64,000 nucleotides of DNA from Owenia fusiformis (Eukaryota > Annelida > Polychaeta > Sabellida > Oweniidae): positions 32,466,556-32,530,555 of the forward strand of contig CAIIXF020000001.1 of NCBI GenBank assembly GCA_903813345.2, read 5' to 3'. Both the position numbers and the translations under genes were made by a program. Each line of letters starts with the position of its first letter. The first letter of the stretch is position 1. Positions 47,273-58,699 of this stretch are shown here, piece by piece. The notes beneath the pieces are model-generated. The model saw nothing but the letters and a program-made list of their open reading frames with translations. It made no database searches and had not been told where the DNA came from.

Positions 47273-48776
47273 TTAAATAAGAAAGCTAGTAAATCCCGCC
47301 ATATCTGATAGCGAGCCGATATTAGGGCATTTGGTATAAAGCAAGTCTAAATATTTATTTGTGATATGTTTGAGCTCATTACACTTGAGCAAAAAATGTT
47401 CTTCGGTCTCCTGTGCCTTTTTACATAGTTTACAAATTCTGAGTTCGGGTGGAAGATGTGGTCTTTTATATCTACCCACCTCGACTTCAAGCTTGTGACT
47501 GCTAATTCTAAGCGATGTTAAATTGCGGCGGGCATCTTTATTCTTAATATGGTCAAGATACTTTTCATAATGAAATGAAAATTTGATTTGTTTATAAAAC
47601 CTTAATTTGCCATTGGTATCTTTTAGCATGTTTTTAAAGTATTGTTCGTATCTTTCTTTAAGCCTAGATTTTAATTTCTTAGTGTTGACATTATGATAAT
47701 CATTAAAACCTATAAATTTGAGTACTTTTAGCAAGTCATTATACCAAGAAGGCTGATTACTATTGGCCAAAGATTTACTTAGTTTTAGTGTATCTCTTAT
47801 AAACTTTGAAGAGTGATTTTCTAAGTGATTGACTTTAACTTGTTGGTGGATAATATCAACGAATAAAGGTAGTCTCGCCAATTCGCCTTTAATTCCCAAG
47901 TTACTAGCTTCCTTATGTTCACCCAACACAAATATAGTAATGGATCAGTTTTCAGACTAAGTTCGTTAACAATATGATCAATGTATAGATTAAAAAGCAA
48001 GGGACTTAAAGGGTCGCCTTGTTTCACACCTTTTCACATTTAAACGTACGTGAGTAATCACCACAATTATTCAGTCTAATGCACGCGTGTTGATCCGTAA
48101 ACATCGATTTTATAATACTGTAGAAGTAACCCTTGATTCCATATGTTTGTAACTTATGAATAGACCATTGTGCCATATACTATCAAATGCTTTGCGCAGA
48201 TCAACGAAGCATAAATATAAACTTTAATTTTTATCATCGGATTTAAACTTGTTCATTAACGATTTGAGGATAAACATATGATCAGTGGTACGTGCTTTCT
48301 TAACAAAACCGCCTTGGTTGTCGCTGAGGATTTTCCTATCTTCAACAAATTTATACAATCGTCTATACAGTACTATTGAAAGTAATTTAGAGATTGAATC
48401 AGATATAAATATACCCCTATAGTTGCTAGGATCAGACCTATCACCTTTTTTGAATATTGGAATTACTACCGACAAATTCCATCTATCTCGGTAGGAATCG
48501 CTGATGAATATTTTATTGAATAATGTGCATAGTAAGTTCCCTATCGCAAAATAAGAAGCCTTTAGCATTTCATAGGATATACCATTTAAACCAGGACTTT
48601 TGTTGTTTTTTAACATTTTAACCGCTTCAAATATTTCATTTTCTTTTATTGTATAATTTAACTCATTGAATTCTGGCTCAGCTTCCAATATTCTTAAAAG
48701 ATGTTCCTGGTCTAGATCATCAGACTCCACCCTTTGAAATAGCTTAGAGAAATGATTGTACCAAGTATCAGGTGTT
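47273..48776 (-). pseudogene. LINE (non-LTR retrotransposon) reverse transcriptase remnant, YADD region deleted
   Basis: Reading on the minus strand from 48776, the first block has WYNHFSKLFQ, then KMLKNNKSPGLNGISYEML, VVIPIFKKGD and SNYRGI, all typical of fingers motifs in LINE reverse transcriptases. An in-frame TAA near 48221 precedes CFVDLRKAFDSI, the first catalytic aspartate motif. A frameshift near 48027 leads to KQGDPLSPLLFNLYID. At about 47940 the sequence jumps to VLGEHKEASNLG in another frame, so the segment with the second catalytic motif (YADD) is gone. The C-terminal part (47273-47929) keeps a CX2CX8HX4C finger (CKLCKKAQETEEHFLLKC). The copy is 5' truncated and dead. The exact clade is not assigned. 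Confidence 0.92.
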
Positions 48777-49106
48777 ATATTTAGAGGTTATGGCACTATG
48801 ACGTGAAATATGCCTGCGTTCTCCCAATATAGGCCGACCTTGGGAGGCTCTATATTTGGGCAAGAACGAAGGCATATTTCACGTCATAGTGACATAACTG
48901 ATGTATTACATGCCTTTGTTCCCATGGTTACTTTGTATCAATGACGTGACGTCATGATATTATCATGGTTATTAAAGAAATCTAATATCAAAACGAGGTA
49001 AGCGGGCTATATCGGGGTAATCGGGCAATATCGGTGGATATAGCTCGCTAACTTTCCCATTGACTTCCATACAAATGCTTCGCTAGGTATGTAATACATA
49101 TATATA
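48777..49106. repeat. Palindromic insertion at the 5' edge of the LINE, 11-bp flanking duplication
   Basis: TATCAGGTGTT lies on both sides (48766-48776, 49107-49117). Inside, 48787-48831 pairs with 48852-48898 to give a ~45-bp near-perfect stem around CACTATGACGTGAAATATGC. GATGTATTACATGCC near 48901 is inverted near 49087-49099. About 330 bp, non-coding. Confidence 0.6.
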
Positions 49107-49117
49107 TATCAGGTGTT

Positions 49118-49459
49118 CAAAGACAAGCAGCCCCTCACCACTCTGTACACAGCAACTGGATCTTGGGCTCCATAATGCAACACAGCTTGAATCTTAGCAA
49201 TGGTCAACATGGTCAAAGTATAGTTGAAAATGAATATTATATCTATAAAACATCATATAAAATAAACCATCATTGGAAGCATCATTTGTGATTGGTACAG
49301 GCACATGTTTAATGTATTGTAAATCATATTCACTATAGATATTGACTCTGAATCAACTTGGTCTTTAAAATGAAACTGAAAATGTGAAAGTCTCATGAAA
49401 GTGCAATTTTCTTGATTTGCCTCACTTATTTTTGGATCCTGACTACACCTCTGCACTTA
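49118..49459. other. No recognisable feature
   Basis: Spacer between the palindromic insertion and the giant foldback. TACACCTCTGCACTT at 49444 also occurs at 46894, a short shared block only. Confidence 0.4.
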
Positions 49460-52400
49460 ACCACAGGCTGGTATCGAAATATTTGTCCGCTGTGACGGAG
49501 CATGCTATTTTTCATAAAAACACTAAGAATACTTCACGATTTATTTTTTAACTCATATGTTTTGTTATACCATAGAAAATTACTTACTCCATGCAATGGA
49601 TATATCATTTGCGGGTAACTTTCACTTCTGTTTGAAGTTCAATTACGCTGGGAAGAAAAGCTATTGAAAATGGCGCCGGAGTATCATACTTCAAAATGTA
49701 CAATTTCTTGTTTAACTTTCTATTGGCACGATATAGTGACACGATAATATTTACACATGGTTTCAGCATAACTAAGAAGGTATAGATGAGATGTTGATGT
49801 ATTTGGTCTTTTTAATTCTTTTATAAAAGAATAATTTTTAATTTTTCTGTCCGCTGTGACGGAGCAGTTGCAAATGTGAACTGTGAAAATGCTCCATCAC
49901 AGCGGACAAAGAATATTAACATTATTTTTTATAAAAAAAATTAAAAAGACCTAATGCATTAATATCTCATTAATACATTCAGAGTTATGCTGAAAACATA
50001 ATGTTAATATTATCGTGTCACAATATCATGCCATTAAAAAGTTAAAAAAGAAATGGTACATTTTAGAGTTTGATACTCTGGCGCCGTTTTCAATAGCTTT
50101 TACTCCTAGCGTTATTGGACTTCAAACAGAAGTGACGGTTACCCGCAAATGATATATCCATTGCATGGAGTAAGTAATTTTATTTGATATATAGTGCAGT
50201 CAGTTATGACAATAAAACCCTTGAATTGCACTTGCTATATATACAGCACCATTTTTTCACCAAAGCATCATTATTACATGTATTTATGAAATCCACCGAA
50301 GTGGTGTCAAAAAGTGGCCCCAGAGGATAATAATAGGCTCCGAGAATTTTGCATGTTTCCATTGAGCCCCATGTTAAATCATCAATCTTCAAAAGACCCC
50401 CTGCAGAACAGTTCAAGAGCAATAAAGTCAATCTTCCTAGTATGTTACCATGACTCAAATGTCTTTAAAATAAGAAGGGTTACAAGCTAGATTTTGTCCA
50501 GTTCAAAAGATATTGGTGTTTAAATTTCGGAAAATTCCCATTGACTGGCATTATAAACTACTCTCAATATGGCTTTACTAAAGGGTCATTTTCTCCCAAA
50601 GCACACTATGGAATTTGCTGATGTTGCAGATTTCTACAGCCAATATATCGACTTTCAAAAAACCAAACAGGCACATCTCTAAAAATTTCTTATTTTTAAA
50701 ATATCTAGTTATTAAGTTGCTCACGAAACCTTCATTGAGTCCCATGTTAATTTATCAATCTTCAAAAGACCCCCTGCAGAACAGTTCAAGAGCAATAAAG
50801 TCAATCTTACTAGTTTGCAACCATAACTTGAAGTTCTTCAAAATAAGAAGGGTTACATGTTGGATTTTATCGAGTTCAAAAGATATTGACGATTGAATTT
50901 TGGGAAATCCCCAATAAACCGCCATTATAAACTACTATCAATAAGGCTTTACCAAAGTGTCATTTTCTCCAAAAGTTCACTATGGAATTTTCTGATATTG
51001 CAGATTTCTATAGCCAATATATTGCCTTTTAAAAAATCAAACTAGCACAATACTAAAATTTCTGATTTTTAATATATCTAGCCATTAAGTTGCACATGAA
51101 AACTCCCATTGGCTGCCATTATAAACCGCTGTCAACATGGCTTTACTAATAAAGTGCCATTTTCTCTAAAAACCCACTATGGAATTTTCTGAAATTGCAG
51201 ATTTCTATAGTTGATAGATTTACTTTTTAAAAACCAAACAGGCACATTCCTAAAAATTTCTTGTTCTTAATATATTTAGCCATAAGTCACATACAAAGAT
51301 CCTCATTGACTGCCATATCAATATGCTTTTACTAAAGTGTCCTTTCCCCAAAAAGTCCAATATGAATTTCTCTGATGTTGCAAATTTCCTATTTCTATAA
51401 ATCAGAAAGTTATGATAGTGGACTTTTGGAGAAAAGTACACTTTATTCGTAAATCCATGTTTATAGCAGTTTATAATGGCAGCCAATGGGGATTTTTGGT
51501 CAACTTAAAGGCTAAATATATTAAAAATAAAAAAGTTTTAGAAGTGTGCCTGTTTGGTTTTTTGAAAGTCAATATATTGGCTATAGAAATCTGCAATATC
51601 AGAAAATTCCATAGTGAACTTTTGGAGAAAATGGCACATTAGTAAAGCCATATTAATAGAACTTTATAATGGCGGTCAATGGGAATTTTCCAAAATTCAA
51701 ACACCAATATCTTTGGAACTACACAAAATCAAGCTTGTAACCCTTCTTATTTTGAAGACATGTAAGATATGTTTACATACCAGGAAGATTGACTTTATTG
51801 CTCTTGAACTGTTCTGCAGGGGGTCTTTTGAATATTGATAAATTAACATGGGACTCAATGGAGTTTTCTTGAGAAACTTAATAACTAGATATATTAAAAA
51901 TAAGAAATTTTTAAAAATGTGCCTGTTTTGTTTTTGGAAAGTCATTATGTTGGGTATAGAAATCTGTTATATCAGAAAATTCCATAGTGAACTTTTGGAG
52001 AAAATGGCACTTTATTAGTAAAGCCATGTTGATAGCTTTTATAATGGCAGCCAATTGGAGTTTTCGTGTAGAACTCAATGGTTAGATATATAAAAAATAA
52101 TGAATTTTTAGAAATGTGCCTGTTTGGTTTTTTAAAACTCAATATTTTGGCTATAGAAATCTGCAATATCAAAAAATTCCATAGTGGAATTTTGGAAAAA
52201 ATGACACTTTAATAAGGCCATATTGAGAGTAGTTTACAATGGCCGTCAATGGGAATTTTCCAAAATCCAAACACCAATATCTTTTGAACTAGACAAAATC
52301 CAGCTTGTAACCCTTCTTATTTTGAAGACATTTAAGTCACGGCTACATACTAGGAAGATTGACTTTATTGTTCTTGAACTCCTCTGCAGGGGGTCTTTTG

Positions 52401-52697
52401 AAGATTGATAAATTAACATTGAACTCAATGGAAACATGCAAAATGTTCGAGCCCTGTTATTATCCACTGGGGTTACTTTTTAACACCACTTCGGTAGATA
52501 TCAAAAATATATGTATTAATGATACTTTGGTCAAAAAATTGTGACGTTTATATAGCAAGTGCAATTAAAGTGCTAACTGACTGCACTAATAACGAAACAT
52601 ATGAGTTAAAAAATAAATCGTGAAGCATTCTCAGTGTTTTTATGAAAAATATCATGCTCCGTCACAGCGGACAAATCTTTCGATACCAGCCTGTGAT
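49460..52697. mobile_element. Giant foldback element (3.24 kb), arms made of tandem subrepeats
   Basis: Left end ACCACAGGCTGGTATCGAAA, right end CGATACCAGCCTGTGAT, with TA outside each (49458-49459, 52698-52699). After removing a nested insert, the left arm to about 51400 matches the right arm from about 51410 in reverse over most of its length. Each arm holds two copies of CTTCAAAAGACCCCCTGCAG or its complement (50389 and 50762; 51822 and 52385) and several shorter units around TTTCTATAGCCAATAT. No transposase frame exists. Tandem-subrepeat arms recall Drosophila FB elements, but relationship is not shown. Confidence 0.88.
49569..50190. mobile_element. Foldback element (~620 bp) nested in the left arm of the giant foldback
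   Basis: AAAATTACTTACTCCATGCA near 49577 is reversed at 50160-50180, and similarity continues to a centre near 49878. The opposite arm of the host foldback reads CATATGTTTCGTTATTAGTG (in reverse, near 52580) without interruption, so it preserves the empty site. The insert carries TGTCCGCTGTGACGGAGCA (49848) and its inverse (49890), the same 19-mer as in the host's ends (49484, 52655). Confidence 0.85.
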
Positions 52698-52699
52698 TA

Positions 52700-53102
52700 G
52701 TACTAATGAGATTTTACAAAAAATTACCTTCAAAATGTACTCGATATCAGTAACCAGCTATAAGTCAACATTAATCAGCCCCAATCTTTAATGGCCCGGT
52801 TATGATACGCTTTTACAGACTTACCCTAAATCTATCACTCAAAATGTACCAGCCTTCTTTGAGCTATCTAAAAACCTATTTCTAATCGAAGAAAAATAAT
52901 GTTCTATACACCAAAATGTCGAGAAAAGACTCGTTTTCGGAACTAAAATGGTACAACATTAGTTCCTTGTATGGGGTGGGTCATGCCTCCAAAAGAGAGA
53001 GCTCTCTCGAGAAATCTCGCGGAGTCTCGTTAGACGAAACCCCGGGAAATTCAAGAGTGATTTGAAAATTAAATTTTCTTACTTAGCGTAGTGCGCACCT
53101 GA
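52700..53102. other. No recognisable feature
   Basis: Spacer to the right of the giant foldback. GAGAGCTCTCTCGAGAAATC near 52998 is locally palindromic. No gene. Confidence 0.4.
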
Positions 53103-53401
53103 TTGCGGACCAGCTGCCAAGGGGGGTTCTATTTATTACCGGCCTGTGGTTTGTTTTATAAAGAAAGGGCGAAGGGGGGGGGGGGGTGTTCGCATGACTG
53201 GAAACAGTTTCAACGAACCAATCAAATTAAGGAATTTTGCTGGTGCATCATTCAAATAGCCAGTATAAACGTGCGATTCATTGTTCGTCATTTTTCTGAG
53301 AGTGGGGTTCGTTCCCAGCCCGGGGTTCGTTTTATAACAAAAGGGAGTTCGAGGTGAAGAAAAGGTTTCCACGAGCCCAGTGAACCCCCTCTCGCTACGC
53401 C
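53103..53401. repeat. One-ended relative of the GGCGTAGC MITE family
   Basis: The right edge CTCTCGCTACGCCCATA matches the left end of the 10303 element in reverse (TATGGGCGTAGCG). Inside are a G-run (53174-53187) and repeated GGTTCGTTTTATAA(C/A) blocks. The left end is not clear. The open frames through it are low-complexity artefacts. Confidence 0.5.
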
Positions 53402-53681
53402 CATACTTCTAGAATGTAAGTGTGAACAATATCTTTGAAATAGCTCCAAAGATAAAAGTTTTCTGGGATTCATATCGAATGATTTTGGCATGTTTTCGTA
53501 TTTTGCGCATGTTTTGTAAAATGGCCATAACATCATTATGACCAATAAAAATAGCCCAATGAATCTTATATAGAATGAAGAACATTAATCAAGGTTCAAT
53601 TGTGCCAAATATGTTTTTAATCCAAGCTGGATGATGGGGTTATTAACATTTGATTGGGTTACTTTTTTGGCTCACCCTGTA

Positions 53682-55946
53682 TTATGCAATCTTATTGCGT
53701 ATGTACAAGCTATGCAATTCATGCATACGCCTACGGTTTTCATTGCTTGAATCAAGAGATTTGTGAAATGACAAATGATGATTACTCAGAATAAGTTATG
53801 GACATTTAGTAAACAGTTTGCTTTTGATATCGGCAATATTTCATCTCCTGAACACATTTGGAATGATACAAATATAAATATATGCCCAGAGAGTCACCGA
53901 TGAAAGCATTTTCTTTAGATAAGCCTCAAAAATCATATTTATTTCAATGCCGATGACTACACGTCTGTCTATGATTTGTTCGGATGTCAACCATGGGAGC
54001 AACACAAACCTTGTAATTAAATCTCCGGCAGGTAAATATACGAGGAGTATCTTTAAAATAGAATGAATTAAATATATTTACATTAGAAAGAGGATTCTGT
54101 TTCACATGTAGTTATGAAAGATCAAAGTGTTTAAAACCCATAAAGTATTTTTCTGATAAGTCATGGCTAGCTGGACCTCCAAAACTGACACGACAAGAAA
54201 AAACCTCTACGAGGAATAGGAAGTCCGAGAGAGAGCAGGTCTAACTCATAAATCAAATTTTCATTTGGTACATTTTTTTATTTTTCACTTTTATCTTCCT
54301 GCATTGATTTATAATGCGTATTTTAATCATTAAAATGATCACAAATGGAAGTTATTGATGATGTATGACGGATTGATTACCCAGTTTCTTTTCAACAAGT
54401 AATGTGAAATGACAAAGATTCCACCGGGTTATTCTATAACCCGATCAAAATATACTTGGCGTCTATCAACTTCAGTTTCCTAATTTATATGTACGCAGAG
54501 ACATATTTACAAGTATAATGTCTCTGATGTACGTAAACTCTTCATCAATATTATTCAATTATTCCTTGAGTAGGCAAAGATGCTTGCTAATTTTATATTA
54601 TGATACAAGCATGTCCAGCTGTGGTTGGATCAGATCAGATTCAGGTACCAGTGGGTGGGAACTCGGAGAGCATCTGCAGATACTCGTGAACACCCGTTGG
54701 CTCATCCTAATACCTCGTTTCTTTAACTATGAATTGCTAGGCGACATCCGTCCACTCGCGAGTCGAGCCTTATTGTATCACCTCGTATAATGGCCAGCTC
54801 CCGGTGTGCTCTCTCATGATTCTCTTTTTTGCTATTTTGCTTTATCGCTTTGATGATTTCTTGACTTCAATTTTGATAAGTTATATCCACAAAATCAAAA
54901 CTCACCTGCGCTTTCAGATACATGAGAATCACGAACAGTAATATTAGAAAAGAACATAACACTGTAACATCAGAATGTGTGAAGATATGTGTACATTCTA
55001 CACATTGGGCAACCTCCAGTGTAAAATTGTGCGTATCTTAGCCTTGCATTAAGCCTCCGGACACCCCCCATCTACGTCTCAGGTTTGTTTACATCTTCGT
55101 CATATTTGAACAGTCGATCTGTTATAACATGCGCAAAGCTCTATTTAGTGATATTTTCATTCCAAATATGGCAGGTATGTTTTTGGCGACAAGGATCTGA
55201 CATATGAAATATTTCAAGGCAGTTTTAGATTTCATTAATAATAATATGATAACCTCATTTCCAAGAGCAATACAGTGAAATATTGGTCCAAGGGCCGAAG
55301 GCCCAAGGTCCAATATTTGTGTTATAACACATTGGAAGTTGCAAAAGCTCAGCAATGGCGGGTATAAACACATTGCCTCATTTAAAGCTGCTGCGCAAGG
55401 TCAATTTCTCTCTTAATTCAAGTACGTGATTAATACTTAGAGAGAAATATAACTTTGTAGCACATCTCATGTACAACTGAGGTCGATATCATAGCGATAA
55501 GGATCTCGTTTCTGTACTTTCCTATTTTTTAATATTCTAGTGCCAATTAAGAGTTGGCACAAGAATGATAAAAGAAAAGAAAAACGCCAATTCGACCCCA
55601 CATTTATGAGGGTATAACCATGGTAAGCTCTTGATGTTGTTTTTCAAGCAAACTTGTTTATTTCTCATCTTTTGCACGACTTTTATTTACATTTTGAACA
55701 ATTTCACTATTTTAGTAAAAATAACTCTTATATTTTGGCAAAAACTTAGTAGTACACTGTAGAAGTATATGATAGTCTCGTACGAAATCTTATGCTAATC
55801 AAATGACTTATCTCATATTATGGTTGAATTTTTTCTCTTTCTCGTGATACAATCTTGTCTGCAATCTGTGTCTGTATTATCTTTGTGATTATAAAACATT
55901 TACTGATTGAATCTTAGCTATCATAACAGACCCATGGGATATAAAA
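53682..55946. other. Unassigned DNA with one hairpin
   Basis: AAATATTGG(T)CCAAGGGCC-GAA-GGCCCAAGGTCCAATATTT at 55278-55318 is a near-perfect hairpin. Otherwise AT-rich DNA with no gene, repeat boundary or splice-supported frame. Confidence 0.45.
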
Positions 55947-56537
55947 CAGTTAGGACCTGTTCATAATCCAAATCAAAAACATCCAATTCATATACAATAA
56001 AGATAAACCAATTAACTCCCAGATACTCACCTTTCTCTTAATCCAAATCAAAAACATCCAGGTAATTTCTAATAATGATAAACCAATTATCTTCTTGATT
56101 CACACCTTTCTCTTAATCCAAACATAAAACATTCCGTTTTTTTCTAATAGGATAAACCAATTAACTACTGTACTCACACCTTTCCAAAACATCCTGTTGT
56201 TTTCCACAAATTAGGGATGTCTCTGACTAAATGAGTTAATAAGGACAATATTGGTGCTTTGATTACATTGTATATGTAAAGATAAATAACAACTATAACA
56301 TTGACTCAATATGTGGCTATTATTGAAATGTCCAGAAATTTGATTTCTGATAAAAACGTTCAAATTAGACAGGTCAGTTTTTCAAATCTGGTTGTTCACT
56401 GTTCAGATTAGGAGGTGTTCAGATTTCAAGGTTTTTTTAACATGGGAGTTAATGGGAGGAAAAAATGGGACCGAAAAAAGTGTTCAAATTGGAAGGTGTT
56501 CGGATTAGCCAGGTGTTCAGATATACAGGTTCTACTG
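55947..56537. mobile_element. Pogo/Tigger-like non-autonomous element
   Basis: The right end reads, in reverse, TACAGTAGAACCTGTATATC then GAACACCTGGCTAATCCGAACACC-type motifs, the signature of pogo/Tigger termini. The left end CAGTTAGGACCTGTTCATAATCC is a diverged match. TA lies at 56538-56539; on the left it appears mutated. Three units of about 75 bp (ATCCAAATCAAAAACATCC ... CACCTTTCTCTTA) repeat at 55966-56190. No transposase. Confidence 0.7.
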
Positions 56538-56539
56538 TA

Positions 56540-57059
56540 TAGTGGAAATAATGAGAATAATCGGATAAATTCTTTTCAGTGAGAAATTTAGCTAGGGGCT
56601 CCTTTGGGGATTTTTATACGTCCGGTAAACATAGTTTTAAAAGCTTTTTGGTTCATTCTAGCATTCTGAATTGTAGGCTCTTCAATACTAATCCACTTTA
56701 TTATCGTAAGCATATGCTGTTTCTTCATTATAATCGTTTTATAAGGATTTTTTGGCAAGAAGGACTGCCACTAAATGAATATTTCCCATGAATATTTGTT
56801 TGATGTGCATAGATTAATGACGTCACCAAATGTTGAGCAATCAAGAACACAATCATAAAATTCGCCGCAAACTTTTGAAAATTGAAAAGTGTCCAGTTCA
56901 AATGAGAATTCTCTGTTGTTCTGTTGTATTCAGGGTCATAGGCTGCCATTATAGAAAGGTGAGATATTTATCTTGGGCCACTGGTTCAGGAATTGTCCTA
57001 AAAATGGCAGGCAAGCTTGCTTAGCAGCTTTAAATAAGGTAAGAATCAAAATAGCTCGT
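56540..57059. other. No recognisable feature
   Basis: Spacer; short frames at 56579-56791 and 56830-57024 have no recognisable content. Confidence 0.4.
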
Positions 57060-57725
57060 CAAAACTCAGAAAATACCGTTTTTCACAAATCTACCACTGA
57101 ACTACTATCTTTTTAAAATCTACCGTAAAAACTCCCGTTTTTTCAAAAGTCTACTGCATAAACTCCCATTTTTCAAAAGATCTTCCGCAAAAACTCTAGT
57201 TTTTCAAAAGTCTACCGCAAAAAAAAGTTTTTTCAAAAATTTCCCGTAAAAACTCCCGTTTTTTCAAAAGCCTACCGCAAAAACTCCCTTTTTCCAAAAA
57301 TCTCCCGCAAAAACTACAGTTTTTTCAAAAGTTTCCTGCAAAAACTCCCGTTTTTTCAAAAGCCTATCGCTAAAACTCCAGTTTTTTAAAAAGACTCCCG
57401 CAAAAACTACAGTTTTTTCGAAAATCTCCTGAAAAACTAGATAGTATTTTATCAAATTTATCGCAAAAAATATTTCTTTTTAAAAAAAGAAACTTGAGGT
57501 AATCCGCAAAATCTTCCGTAAAAACTACCGTTTTATGCCAAATCTACCATAAAAACGCCCGTTTTTCTCAAAAAACTCCCGTTCTCAGAATTTACCATAA
57601 AAACTAGTTTTTATAAAAAAAAATCAACCGCATTTATAAAAAACTCCCTAAAAACTCCCGAAATTTGGAAAAAATCTCCCGTAAAATTTCCGCATTTTTT
57701 TTTAATCTCCCGCAATTTTTTCAAT
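57060..57725. repeat. Minisatellite, ~31-33 bp unit, about 20 copies
   Basis: The unit is close to CTACCGCAAAAACTCCCG followed by TTTTTTCAAAAGT. It varies by CTACCG/CTCCCG and by T-run length and decays toward 57600-57725. Repeating minus-strand peptides such as EKTVVFAG are simply the translation of the array. Confidence 0.92.
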
Positions 57726-57803
57726 TTAGGTTGGCAAGTCTGAAAAAGTAAGAAATTCGTCTTGTTTTTTTAATGTTTTATATTTAGTTGTATCTAAGTT
57801 TAA

Positions 57804-58375
57804 AGGGTTCCGATTAGCATCCCGTATAAAAACAATATGGCGGCTCCAGGCGAATCAACTGGATCAGTCCATTTTTAAGAAATAAGGGGAGTTCTGTAAA
57901 ATCCAGTTTATTGAAATTGTCTTTGAGATAAAGTAGTCCGTTTATAATGATTTTGAAAACGTTATCCAAAGAGTGATTGCGTTCAAAGAATACATGTACA
58001 ACAGCCAATATAAATCCTTGTATTAGAAACCGGTTTGTTTTGCTTTGTTTCATTTGTAGGATATTTCATATGCCAAGCTGTGTGCTATTACGTTATGAGG
58101 AAATTTAGATGCCAATTTTTCCTTATTATACACAAATAGAAGATCCTGAAACTTAACCCATAAATGTGGAATTGATTTGTCAAAATAAAAATCACCCTTT
58201 TATAAATGTGTGACAATCTATAATATACTTATGCTATATAACAGTTAGAGGTGTTGACACAACGACCTCGAACCTGTGAACCCTTGAGTATTATTCCGGG
58301 ATCGGGCCTTTTATACTAAACAGTGAGCAACACTAGAAACGAGCGTTCGATTTGCTAAACGATATGCGTCACCCT
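57804..58375 (-). mobile_element. 572-bp TTAA-flanked element, copy 1
   Basis: Ends AGGGTTCCG (outer) and CGTCACCCT (inner), flanked by TTAA at 57800-57803 and 58376-58379. Sequence matches 63320-63891 in the opposite orientation at exactly the same length with only scattered differences. On the minus strand it holds a 79-codon frame (57814-58053). TTAA duplication suggests a piggyBac- or Kolobok-type mover. Confidence 0.9.
57814..58053 (-). CDS. Small ORF of unknown function in the TTAA element, copy 1
   Basis: A 79-aa frame beginning MKQSKTNRFLIQGF and ending PPYCFYTGC. The other copy of the element keeps the frame with two amino-acid changes. It is not a recognised domain and includes a hydrophobic stretch near residues 8-23. 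The opposite strand begins ATGGCGGCTCCAGGCGAATC, which also looks gene-like but stops after 13 codons. Because the two copies are nearly identical, an open frame in both is weak evidence of coding. Confidence 0.25.
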   Translation of the reverse strand: MKQSKTNRFLIQGFILAVVHVFFERNHSLDNVFKIIINGLLYLKDNFNKLDFTELPLFLKNGLIQLIRLEPPYCFYTGC

Positions 58376-58699
58376 TTAATACACGTTTTACCACCGTTAG
58401 CGTATTTGTTTCTCTGAGAGGGCAGGACAAAATTAGGTTTGTGTTGTTTGGTCTCTCGAAAATGTAAGAGGTGCCTGCTGACAGACCGTCTTTTGGGCAA
58501 GACGTCCGTAAGAACAATCGAAATGCCTGAATGATAAATATAAGAATCGTATTTGGCTGAGAACTTGACTTCAAGAGAACCAACATCGAGCCGTGTCAGT
58601 GTACTCAAAGTATGAATCGAACTTATAGCTTGTTCAAAGATGGCAGTCAACGTTACATTCAGCCAAGTCTATGGTTTGCCAACCTACCCTATGTATGCA

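Larger units (their letters stand above)
45331..53679. mobile_element. 8.35-kb interval bounded by ~128-bp TA-flanked inverted repeats (nested mosaic)
   Basis: 45331-45458 begins CAGGGTGAGCCAAAGAAGG and is matched in reverse by 53546-53679, ending CTTTTTTGGCTCACCCTG. By eye about four-fifths of positions agree over the whole 128 bp. TA lies outside each end (45329-45330, 53680-53681). Both repeats stop being alike at the point where a MITE entered the left one. The interior is filled by later insertions listed separately, and no transposase of its own is recognisable. It could be one old element swollen by insertions or two separate elements with opposite ends. Confidence 0.7.

Noticed and set aside
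57264-57455. Repeated peptide (EKTVVFAG) on the minus strand
   Set aside because: It is the translation of the ~31-33-bp minisatellite, with no independent coding evidence.
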